Origin: Gemmatimonadota bacterium
Lineage (GTDB): Bacteria; Gemmatimonadota; Gemmatimonadetes; Gemmatimonadales; Gemmatimonadaceae
DNA: 20,367 nt
Reading direction: 5' to 3'
Assembly: GCA_003142495.1 (NCBI GenBank)
Contig: PLMM01000059.1
Location: forward strand, 1-20,367
The notes beneath the pieces are model-generated. The model saw only the letters and a program-made list of their open reading frames with translations, did not search any database and was not told the origin of the DNA. Below, one piece after another: positions 1 through 6,332 of the stretch. Position 1 is the first letter of the stretch; each line of letters opens with the position of its first letter. The position numbers and the translations under genes are program-made.

Positions 1-2
1 CG

Positions 3-1235
3 GTGCGCGAGAGCGGCGGCACGCTCCACCTCGCGGGGCTGATCGGCAACGGCGGCGTGCATGCGGTCGACAAGCATCTCTTCGCCCTCGTCGACCTGGC
101 CGAGCGCGAGCACGTGCCGCACGTGGCGATTCACGCGCTGCTCGATGGCCGGGATACCCTTCCCCGCTCGGCGCTTGGTTTCATGGAGCAGATGCTGGAG
201 CGCGTGAAGGGGCGCGCGGAGATCGCCTCTGTGGGCGGACGCTATCACGGCATGGATCGCGATCGACGCTGGACGCGCACGGAGCTCTGGTACCGCGCGA
301 TGATGCAGGGCGTCGGCCCCCGCGCCCCGGATGCGCTGAGCGCCATTCGCGCCGCTTACGAGCGCGGCGAGAGCGACGAGTTCATGAAGCCCGTTGTCAT
401 CGAACGGAACGAGCAGCCGGTCGCGACGGTACGAGAAGGCGATGCGATCATCCTCTTCAACTTCCGCTCCGACCGGATGCGGCAGATTACGCGCGCGCTC
501 ACCGAGGATCCGTTCGACGGCTTCGATGTGCGCGGGCGTCCGTCGATCAAGGTCGTCACGATGACGCAGTACGACGAGATGTACGATCTTCCCGTCGTCT
601 TCCCGCCATTTACGCTCGCGCACGTCGTTGGCGAAGTGATCTCGGCGCACGGCGGCACGCAGTTCCGCACGGCGGAGACCGAGAAGTACGCGCACGTGAC
701 GTACTTCTTCAACGCGGGCGTCGAGGCGCCGTACAAGGGAGAGGTGCGGGAGCTGGTGCCGAGCCAGAAGGTGGCGACGTACGATCTGGCGCCGGAGATG
801 AGCGCATACGGGGTGACGGACGTGTTGTGCAAGGCGATCGGGTCGCGCAACTACGATTTCATTCTGTGCAACTACGCCAACGGGGATATGGTCGGGCACA
901 CCGGCGTGATTCCGGCGGCGATAAAGGCGGTGGAGACGGTGGATGAGTGTCTCGCCCGCGTGATCGCCGCGGCACAGCGCGCGGATGCGCGCGTGCTCGT
1001 GACGGCGGACCATGGAAACTGCGAGATGATGATCGACCCCGCTACCGGCGGGCCGCACACGGCACATACCACGAACCCGGTTCCACTTGTGATTGTCGAT
1101 CCGGATGGTGATCGTCCGCTGCGCGCGGGCGGCGCGCTGCGAGATGTTGGACCAACGGTCCTGGCGATGCTCGGTGTGGAAAAGCCCACCGAGATGACCG
1201 GAATCGACCTCAGAGAGATGGGAGCCGCAACGTGA
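3..1235 (+). CDS. gpmI: 2,3-bisphosphoglycerate-independent phosphoglycerate mutase, C-terminal part (5' end outside window)
   Basis: Cofactor-independent phosphoglycerate mutase interconverts 3- and 2-phosphoglycerate in glycolysis and gluconeogenesis, in the cytosol. The visible 410 residues carry the family landmarks in order: GGVH (18-20 region), DGRDT (48-52), GRYHGMDRDRRW (79-90), FNFRSDR (near 151), AETEKYAHVTYFFN, NYANGDMVGHTG, DHGN (336-339) and HTAHTTNPVP. The Asp and His residues of the last blocks are metal ligands in this alkaline-phosphatase-superfamily enzyme. The family is about 510 residues long, so roughly the first 100, including the catalytic phosphoserine, lie upstream. 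The GTG at position 3 is simply the first in-frame codon, not a real start. The stop overlaps the next gene's start (GTGA at 1232-1235), so the two are probably translationally coupled. One small oddity is GNGGVH where most members have SDGGVH. Confidence 0.96.
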   Translation: MRESGGTLHLAGLIGNGGVHAVDKHLFALVDLAEREHVPHVAIHALLDGRDTLPRSALGFMEQMLERVKGRAEIASVGGRYHGMDRDRRWTRTELWYRAMMQGVGPRAPDALSAIRAAYERGESDEFMKPVVIERNEQPVATVREGDAIILFNFRSDRMRQITRALTEDPFDGFDVRGRPSIKVVTMTQYDEMYDLPVVFPPFTLAHVVGEVISAHGGTQFRTAETEKYAHVTYFFNAGVEAPYKGEVRELVPSQKVATYDLAPEMSAYGVTDVLCKAIGSRNYDFILCNYANGDMVGHTGVIPAAIKAVETVDECLARVIAAAQRADARVLVTADHGNCEMMIDPATGGPHTAHTTNPVPLVIVDPDGDRPLRAGGALRDVGPTVLAMLGVEKPTEMTGIDLREMGAAT

Positions 1236-1918
1236 AGCACGTACTTACCGCCGCACTACTCAGCTTCGGCGCTGCGCCGCTCGCCGCACAAGTGGGGAGC
1301 GCGCCGGACAAGAGCCCGTATCAGGACTTCAACTATCACCAGGACTTCACAGTCTGGGCGGGCTACTTTGGCGGCAACACCGGCGAGGCGGGCATCGGTC
1401 CGCAATCGAGCTCCATCCTCGGCGTGCGCTACGGCCTGCACGTAGGAGGGCCGGCCGAGTTCGACGTCCGAATTGGGCGCGCCTTCTCGAACCGCCTCGT
1501 GCTCGATCCGATCAAGATTGGCGCGGCGCGCACGGTCGGAACCGAGTCCGGTGCGCTTTGGGTCGCCGACCTTGGGATCAACCTGGCACTCACCGGAAAG
1601 AAGAGCTTCCACCATGTAGTTCCGGAGGTCGGCTTCGGGATTGGTGTGGCGTCCAGCAGCGCGAGTCAGGATGTCGGCGGCTATTCATTCGGCACCGGCT
1701 TTGCAATCCATGGTGGCGGAGGGCTGAAGTTCGTCACACACGGCCCGTGGGGCGCGCGTCTGGACGTAACGGACTACTTCTGGCAGCTCTCCTATCCCGG
1801 CTCTTACTTTCTGGCACCAACCGGCGGCACGGCGATCCTGTCGGCGAGTCAGGTGCAGAATCAGTGGGTGTCGAATCCCGTGCTCACGTTCGGCATTTCC
1901 TACATCTTCTCGCGCTAG
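1232..1918 (+). CDS. Predicted outer-membrane beta-barrel protein
   Basis: I do not recognise a named family. The 228-residue product starts with a Sec signal peptide: Lys at position 3, a hydrophobic stretch to about residue 18, and an APLAAQ cleavage region near residues 19-20. The mature part is rich in Gly, aromatic residues and alternating polar/hydrophobic segments such as FTVWAGYFGG, GVRYGLHVGG and LTFGISYIFSR. It ends in an aromatic-rich strand, as outer-membrane barrels do. Its size would fit a small 8- to 10-strand barrel, which is inference. The GTG start at 1232 overlaps the gpmI stop by 4 nt. This start is preferred because it places the signal peptide exactly at the N-terminus. 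The following BON-domain gene begins 13 nt downstream, so the two are probably co-transcribed. Confidence 0.8.
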   Translation: MKHVLTAALLSFGAAPLAAQVGSAPDKSPYQDFNYHQDFTVWAGYFGGNTGEAGIGPQSSSILGVRYGLHVGGPAEFDVRIGRAFSNRLVLDPIKIGAARTVGTESGALWVADLGINLALTGKKSFHHVVPEVGFGIGVASSSASQDVGGYSFGTGFAIHGGGGLKFVTHGPWGARLDVTDYFWQLSYPGSYFLAPTGGTAILSASQVQNQWVSNPVLTFGISYIFSR

Positions 1919-1931
1919 CAGGGGTTGACCA

Positions 1932-2420
1932 ATGGCTCAGGATTTTGAGAACGTCTTCGACCTCGATGATCTGAGCGACGCGGAGCTCCGCGGTCTCGTG
2001 CGCGATCAGCTGGCCCAGGATGATGCAATCGACGTCGAAGGAATTCTGGTGCACGTGAAGGACGGCTACGTGACGCTCTCCGGCCGCGTCGGCACGGAGG
2101 GCGAGAAGCAGATCGCCGATCACGTGCTGAGCGATGTCATTGGTCTCGAGACGTATTCGAACGACATCTTCGTCGACCCCATACGGCGCGATGAGGAGCC
2201 CGAGGCGGCGGATGACGCCGCGGCCCGCGCGGCGTCGAGCAGCGACGACTCGCTGCTTGGCGGAAGCGATCTCTCGGACACCGACGACGAGGCGCAGCGC
2301 GCCAGCGACAACGACGACGCGTCGCTCTTCGGCACGCGCGACATCGAGAGCGTGATGGAGAATGGCGTGCCCTGGATTCCGCCCGACGAGCCAACGCCTG
2401 AGGGACGCGACGCGCCCTGA
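1932..2420 (+). CDS. BON-domain protein with acidic, low-complexity tail
   Basis: The product has 162 residues. Residues about 18-85 look like a BON domain: a helix (LSDAELRGLVRDQLAQD), then DVEGILVHVKDGYVTLSGRVGTEGEKQ, with the characteristic V-x-L-x-G-x-V core, then a second helix and strand. BON domains are usually found in periplasmic or membrane-associated proteins and are thought to bind lipid or other ligands. Here no signal peptide is visible, so the protein is probably cytosolic unless exported by other means. Residues 86-162 form an acidic Ser/Asp/Ala-rich tail, probably disordered. It holds two similar segments, DDSLLGGSDL (105-114) and DDASLFGTRDI (128-138). The ATG at 1932 has an AGGGG Shine-Dalgarno-like element 7 nt upstream. 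The function is unknown. Confidence 0.85.
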   Translation: MAQDFENVFDLDDLSDAELRGLVRDQLAQDDAIDVEGILVHVKDGYVTLSGRVGTEGEKQIADHVLSDVIGLETYSNDIFVDPIRRDEEPEAADDAAARAASSSDDSLLGGSDLSDTDDEAQRASDNDDASLFGTRDIESVMENGVPWIPPDEPTPEGRDAP

Positions 2421-2427
2421 TCGGCGA

Positions 2428-2439
2428 GTGCAAGTGCAC
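2428..2439. repeat. Small palindrome in the BON-PTPS gap
   Basis: GTGCA-AG-TGCAC is a 5-bp inverted repeat with a 2-nt centre, in the 43-nt gap between the BON gene and the PTPS-like gene. It could be a small operator half-site pair, or chance in GC-rich DNA. Confidence 0.25.
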
Positions 2440-2444
2440 GTCGC

Positions 2445-2481
2445 GCGCGTGAGCGGCTGACTCGTGTTTTCGCTCACGCGC
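2445..2481 (+). promoter_or_regulatory. Perfect 11-bp inverted repeat enclosing the start codon of the PTPS-like gene
   Basis: GCGCGTGAGCG (2445-2455) and CGCTCACGCGC (2471-2481) are perfect reverse complements separated by 15 nt. In RNA they would form a GC-rich 11-bp stem whose loop contains the GTG start at 2464, while the 3' arm covers roughly codons 3 to 6. No T-tract follows the stem, so it does not look like an intrinsic terminator of the BON gene. A translation-control hairpin is the simplest reading, but this is inference. Confidence 0.55.
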
Positions 2482-2877
2482 CGAGTGTCGTTCACCGCAT
2501 CGCATCGCTACTGGCGATCGGACTGGAGTGCGCTGCGCAACGAGCAGCGATTCGGCTCCGCATCCGCGACGCACTCGCACGACTACTCCTGCGAGGTGAC
2601 CGTGTGCGGGCCGCTCGACGAGGAAACGGGGATGGTCGTCGATCTCGGGCAACTCGACACGGTGCTCGATCGCGAGGTGCGCGCGCGCTTTCACGACATG
2701 GACATCACGACACAGGTGCCGGAGTTCGCGGACGGCAAGCTGATCCCCACCGGCGAGAATCTCGCGCGCTTCATCTACATGCACATCGGCGCCGCGCTCA
2801 CTGGCTCGGCGGCGGTTGTGCGCGTGGTCGTGCGCGAGGATGAGACCATCTCGTCGGAGTTCGCGGGCGAAGGCTGA
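2464..2877 (+). CDS. 6-pyruvoyl-tetrahydropterin synthase / QueD-family protein, catalytic Cys and Asp not conserved
   Basis: This 137-residue protein is PTPS/QueD-like. FTASHRY gives a His at 14, and THSHDY gives His 37 and 39, the three zinc ligands of the family. It also has MVVDLGQL (58-65), PTGENLARF (95-103) and a late Glu in REDET (E127), which matches the pterin-anchoring Glu. Family members make 6-carboxy-tetrahydropterin (queuosine pathway) or 6-pyruvoyl-tetrahydropterin. The catalytic Cys expected four residues before the first His of HxH is Ala33. The Asp of the usual Asp-His pair is Phe76, with His77 kept. The standard reaction is therefore doubtful. The GTG start is chosen because the first beta strand must precede FTASH; no Shine-Dalgarno is visible. 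It lies between the BON gene (43-nt gap) and fdhD (51-nt gap), at the edge of a molybdopterin locus. Confidence 0.8.
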   Translation: MFSLTRRVSFTASHRYWRSDWSALRNEQRFGSASATHSHDYSCEVTVCGPLDEETGMVVDLGQLDTVLDREVRARFHDMDITTQVPEFADGKLIPTGENLARFIYMHIGAALTGSAAVVRVVVREDETISSEFAGEG

Positions 2878-2916
2878 GGCTGCACTGAACGCTCGGCCGG
2901 CTCTTCGGGAACGCGG

Positions 2917-2931
2917 TATATTTCGCGGATG
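2917..2931 (+). promoter_or_regulatory. Candidate leaderless promoter of fdhD
   Basis: TATATT at 2917-2922 fits the TANNNT -10 pattern and lies exactly 6 nt from the ATG at 2929, so transcription would start on the A of the ATG. There is no Shine-Dalgarno sequence upstream of this ATG. I see no convincing -35 at the usual distance, which weakens the call. Confidence 0.45.
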
Positions 2932-3651
2932 ACGAATCCAGCCGTCTCGCTCGACGCGGTGGAAGAGGCGCCCGTGTGGCTCGAGGTGAACGGCGCGCCC
3001 GCGGTGACGTGGATGTGCACCCCGGAGCGGCTCGACGAGCTCGTGGTCGGGTGGCTGCACGGCGAGGGGTACATCGACACGGCCGCCGACATCCTGAAGA
3101 TGCGTCCGTGCGCGCAGGAGCTCGGCTTCTGGGTGGATGTGCCGGCCGAGCGATTCCAGACGGTAGAGGCGAGCGATCGCAGACGCGTACTCGCATCGGG
3201 TTGCGGCGCGGTAACGACGATTCTGGGATCGCTGAGCTCACTGCCACGACGCAAGTCGGCGCTACCACCGCTCGACTTGCAGAAGATGCGCACGCTCTTC
3301 AAGGAGCTCTTCGCGCGCGGCACGCACTACAAGGAAACGGGCGGCATCCACGCCGCGGCGATTACCGACGGTGAGACGCTCTTTTACCACGCCGAGGATA
3401 TCGGCAGGCACAATGCGGTCGACAAGGTGATTGGCGCGGCGATTCTCGACGGAAAGAGTCCGGAGGATTTGATCCTGCTCGTGACGGGGCGCATCTCCGG
3501 CGAGCTCGCGTTCAAGGCGGCGCGCGCGCGGATGGGACTCGTTGCGACGCCGTCGGTGCCGAGCACGATGGCGGTGGACATTGCGAAGGCGACGGGGATG
3601 GGGATCGTCGGGCGCGCGGTGAGTGGAACGCCACAGCTGCATCAGTCGTGA
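2929..3651 (+). CDS. fdhD: Formate dehydrogenase accessory sulfurtransferase FdhD
   Basis: FdhD transfers sulfur from a cysteine desulfurase to the molybdenum of bis-MGD cofactor, which activates formate dehydrogenases. The 240-residue product shows the family pattern: an N-terminal strand region, RLDELVVGWLHGEGYI (about 34-49), a Cys in the loop ASGCGAV (Cys92), GGIHAAAI, and the signature AEDIGRHNAVDKVIGAAI followed by TGRISGELAFKAARA and PSTMAVDIAKATGM. E. coli FdhD (277 residues) has two Cys in a CxxC loop. Here only the first position is Cys, a variant that I believe also occurs in other lineages. The ATG at 2929 is directly preceded by a -10-like element. The stop overlaps the mobA GTG (GTGA at 3648-3651). 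Confidence 0.95.
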   Translation: MTNPAVSLDAVEEAPVWLEVNGAPAVTWMCTPERLDELVVGWLHGEGYIDTAADILKMRPCAQELGFWVDVPAERFQTVEASDRRRVLASGCGAVTTILGSLSSLPRRKSALPPLDLQKMRTLFKELFARGTHYKETGGIHAAAITDGETLFYHAEDIGRHNAVDKVIGAAILDGKSPEDLILLVTGRISGELAFKAARARMGLVATPSVPSTMAVDIAKATGMGIVGRAVSGTPQLHQS

Positions 3652-4274
3652 GGGCGTGTACGGGCGTGATCCTGGCCGGCGGCCAGGCGTCGCGCTACGG
3701 CGGCCGTCCAAAGGGGCTCGAGCGTGTGCACGGCGAGCGGGTGATCGATCGCGTGGCGAAAGTGCTCGGTGCGACGACGGACTCGCTGCTGCTGCTCGCG
3801 AACGATCCGCTGGCCGCGGAGTGGCTTCCGGGTGTGCGCGTGGCAAGCGATGTGCGCCCGGGGATCGGAAGCCTCGGCGGGATTCACGCGGCACTCGTGC
3901 ATGCGGGGACGGCGGTGATCGTGGTCGCGTGGGACATGCCGTTCGTGCCCGAGGGACTGCTCGCGGAGCTGCGCGCCAAGGGCGAAGATGCGGACGTGGT
4001 CGCGCCGGAGAGCGGATCGTCGCGGCGCGGGCTCGAGCCGCTGTGCGCGTACTATTCGCAGGGGTGCGTCGCGCCGATCGAGCGCTCGATAAACGCGGAC
4101 GACCGGCGCGTGATCGGATTTTTCGATCAGGTGCGCGTCGCGCGGCTCGGCATCGACGAAGTGCGGCGCTACGGCGATCCCGATCGGCTGTTCATGAACG
4201 TCAATTCACCGGACGAGCTCGCGCTCGCGGAGCAATATGCGTCGACCGCCGATCGTGACGATCGTAGGAACTAA
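3648..4274 (+). CDS. mobA: Molybdenum cofactor guanylyltransferase MobA
   Basis: MobA attaches GMP from GTP to Mo-molybdopterin to give the guanine-dinucleotide cofactor used by DMSO reductase-family enzymes such as formate dehydrogenase. The 208-residue protein has the nucleotidyltransferase N-terminus LAGGQASRYGGRPKGL (9-23), with the Gly-rich loop, Arg16 and Lys22 that bind the nucleotide. It also has RPGIGSLGGIHAAL (70-83) and the metal-binding Asp in AWDMPF (Asp96). The C-terminus contains NVNSPDEL, typical of MobA. The GTG start at 3648 overlaps the fdhD stop. The 3' end overlaps the mobB start by 38 nt in another frame. The length is close to E. coli MobA (194 residues). Confidence 0.95.
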   Translation: MRACTGVILAGGQASRYGGRPKGLERVHGERVIDRVAKVLGATTDSLLLLANDPLAAEWLPGVRVASDVRPGIGSLGGIHAALVHAGTAVIVVAWDMPFVPEGLLAELRAKGEDADVVAPESGSSRRGLEPLCAYYSQGCVAPIERSINADDRRVIGFFDQVRVARLGIDEVRRYGDPDRLFMNVNSPDELALAEQYASTADRDDRRN

Positions 4275-4764
4275 GAAGCAGGGGAAGACGACGCTCACGG
4301 TAAAGCTCGCGGCGGAGATGGTGAGGCGCGGGCATCGCGTGATGACGATGAAGCACGGGTCGCACACCTTCAACATCGATCCGAGCACGACGGACACGTA
4401 CAAGCACTATCACGAGGGACACGCGGAGCGCGTGGCGATGGTGAGTCCGGACAAGTTCGCGCTGGTCGAGCGATGGACGGAGGAGAAGACGCCGGAGCAG
4501 ATCGCCGAGCAGTATCTGTCGGATGCGGACATCGTGATCGGCGAGGGCTTCAAGGCGGCGGCGCTGCCGAAGATCGAGATCTTTCGCCGCGAGACGGGGA
4601 AGGCGCCGCTGTACGAGGCGGGGTCGGACATGAGTGCGCACTACATCGCGATCGCGACGGATGATCCGACGATCGAGGCGCACGTGCCGCTGGTGTTGTT
4701 TTCGGATCCAGGGTGGCTCACGACGTTGGCTGATCTCGTTGAGGAAAAGGTGATGCGCGTATGA
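4237..4764 (+). CDS. mobB: Molybdopterin-guanine dinucleotide biosynthesis adaptor MobB
   Basis: MobB is a GTP-binding P-loop protein thought to assist MobA in making the MGD cofactor. The 175-residue length equals that of E. coli MobB. Residues 11-19, GTKKQGKTT, form the Walker A loop. KHGSHTFNID, DTYKHYHEGHAERVAMVSP and the conserved DIVIGEGFKAAALPKIEIFR, in which an acidic-Gly-Phe-Lys stretch precedes PKIE, follow in the order expected for MobB. The ATG at 4237 keeps the first beta strand (PPIVTIVG). A GTG at 4255 would cut into it. The gene begins inside mobA and ends in an ATGA overlap with the D,D-carboxypeptidase gene (4761-4764). Confidence 0.94.
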   Translation: MRRPPIVTIVGTKKQGKTTLTVKLAAEMVRRGHRVMTMKHGSHTFNIDPSTTDTYKHYHEGHAERVAMVSPDKFALVERWTEEKTPEQIAEQYLSDADIVIGEGFKAAALPKIEIFRRETGKAPLYEAGSDMSAHYIAIATDDPTIEAHVPLVLFSDPGWLTTLADLVEEKVMRV

Positions 4765-6332
4765 GGGCGACTCGAGTGGTAGCGCTGGCGGCGGGGGTGC
4801 TTGCGTGCGCGAGTAGCGGGGTGAAGCCGGCTACGACGGCGGCGCCGGCTGCGCCTCCGACATCAGCGGCTGCCGCACCAACTGTGAGCGCGGCGCCGAG
4901 CGAAGCGGTTTCGCGCGCGATGCTACGACACGTGATCGACTCGATGGTGACGCAGAGCGAGTTCCGAAACTCGCATTTCGGCGTGCTCATCGTCGATCCC
5001 GAGAAGGGCGACACGCTGTACTCGCTCAATGCGGGGAAGCTGTTCATGCCCGCGTCGAACATGAAGATCGTGACGGGGGCGACGTCGCTGGTGCAGCTGG
5101 GGCCGGACTATACGTATCGGACGGAGTTTGCGACGGGCGGCGTCGTTCTGCGTGATACGCTGCACGGACAATTCGTCATCTCGGGACGAGGCGATCCTTC
5201 GATCAGCGATCACATGCGCGGCTCGGCACTGCAGCCGCTCTACGACGCGGCCGATTCGGTCAAGGCCCATGGAATCAAGGCGATCGCAGGAGGGATTTAC
5301 TCCGGGCCCGACGTATTCCCCGACAGTACGATTGGCTTCGGCTGGTCGTGGGACGACCTTGCCGAGGACTACGGCGCTGGAGTCGACGCACTGTATTTCA
5401 ACGAAGGCTTCGGAACGGCAATCGCGCGTGGCAAGCCGGGGTCGAGCCCGGATTCGATCGAGACGCTGCCTCTCCATAACTATCCGATCTTGATGAATTA
5501 TCCGATCGTAAGGCGGCTCCCGCGCTCGCCGCGCGACGCCCCGGATACTGGAGACGTCAGGCTCGAGTTGAATCAGCTGCGTACGGCCTTCTTCGCTCTC
5601 GGAAAGCTCAAGACCGCCGCCGATACGCTCGTCTATGTGTATCCGAATCAGCGCTTCGCATTTCTGAGGGCACTCACCGACGCATTCGAGGCGCGCGGCG
5701 TCGCGGTGGGAGCTCAGGTGTGGGGGCTGGGAGACGTGGCGCGCACTCCGTACGACCCCAAGCGCAACACCGTTCTCTTCACGATGCACTCGCCGCCCCT
5801 TCGCGAAATCCTTCGCGCCCTCGAGAAGCCCTCCCAAAACCAGATCGCGGAGATTCTCTACAAGACACTCGGCCTCGAGAAGACCGGCGTCGGCTCCGCG
5901 GACAGCGGCCGCGTCGTGATCGAGCGACAGCTCGCCGCGTGGGGCGCGCAGCCCGATGGCTATCTCATTCGCGATGGCAGCGGCCTCTCGCGCTACGACT
6001 ATCTGAGCCCCGAGACGATCGTGCGCGTGCTCGACAAGATCCGCGCGGACTCCGCCTTCCACGTGTTCTACGATGCGCTGCCAATCGCCGGCGTCGACGG
6101 CTCGCTCGAGCATCGCATGCGCGGCACGGCCGCCGTCGGAAACGTCCACGCGAAGACGGGGTCCATCGCCAACGCGCGCTCGCTCTCCGGCTACGTGACT
6201 ACGGCGGACAATCACATGCTGCTGTTCAGCCTCCTCGCGAATAACTGGACCACGAAGCAGTCGGCGGTGGACAGCGTGCAGAATCGCATCGCGGTGATGC
6301 TCGCTGAGCTGAAGCTCCGGGACGCGCAGTAG
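4761..6332 (+). CDS. dacB: D-alanyl-D-alanine carboxypeptidase/endopeptidase, PBP4 (peptidase S13) family
   Basis: PBP4-type enzymes remove the terminal D-Ala from peptidoglycan stem peptides and cut D-Ala-mDAP cross-links in the periplasm. In this 523-residue product the N-terminal hydrophobic stretch ends in VLACASS (Cys16), a plausible though not ideal lipobox, followed by an Ala/Pro/Thr-rich linker. The active-site SxxK is in PASNMK (Ser99, Lys102). The second motif region is DGSGLSRYD (405-413), with Asp413 where many S13 enzymes have Asn. The KTG triad is Lys465-Gly467 in HAKTGSI. The long insertion between the first two motifs is typical of the family. The gene overlaps mobB by 4 nt and moeA by 1 nt, so it is embedded in the Moco operon without an obvious functional link. 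Confidence 0.93.
   Translation: MRATRVVALAAGVLACASSGVKPATTAAPAAPPTSAAAAPTVSAAPSEAVSRAMLRHVIDSMVTQSEFRNSHFGVLIVDPEKGDTLYSLNAGKLFMPASNMKIVTGATSLVQLGPDYTYRTEFATGGVVLRDTLHGQFVISGRGDPSISDHMRGSALQPLYDAADSVKAHGIKAIAGGIYSGPDVFPDSTIGFGWSWDDLAEDYGAGVDALYFNEGFGTAIARGKPGSSPDSIETLPLHNYPILMNYPIVRRLPRSPRDAPDTGDVRLELNQLRTAFFALGKLKTAADTLVYVYPNQRFAFLRALTDAFEARGVAVGAQVWGLGDVARTPYDPKRNTVLFTMHSPPLREILRALEKPSQNQIAEILYKTLGLEKTGVGSADSGRVVIERQLAAWGAQPDGYLIRDGSGLSRYDYLSPETIVRVLDKIRADSAFHVFYDALPIAGVDGSLEHRMRGTAAVGNVHAKTGSIANARSLSGYVTTADNHMLLFSLLANNWTTKQSAVDSVQNRIAVMLAELKLRDAQ

Noticed and set aside
3525..3540. GC-alternating runs (repeated CG/GC steps) as possible simple repeats
   Set aside because: They are common throughout this high-GC sequence and fall within codons for Ala and Arg.
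4923..6215. 430-codon minus-strand frame opposite the D,D-carboxypeptidase gene
   Set aside because: Low-complexity Arg/Asp/His-rich translation, opposite a gene with all three penicillin-binding motifs.
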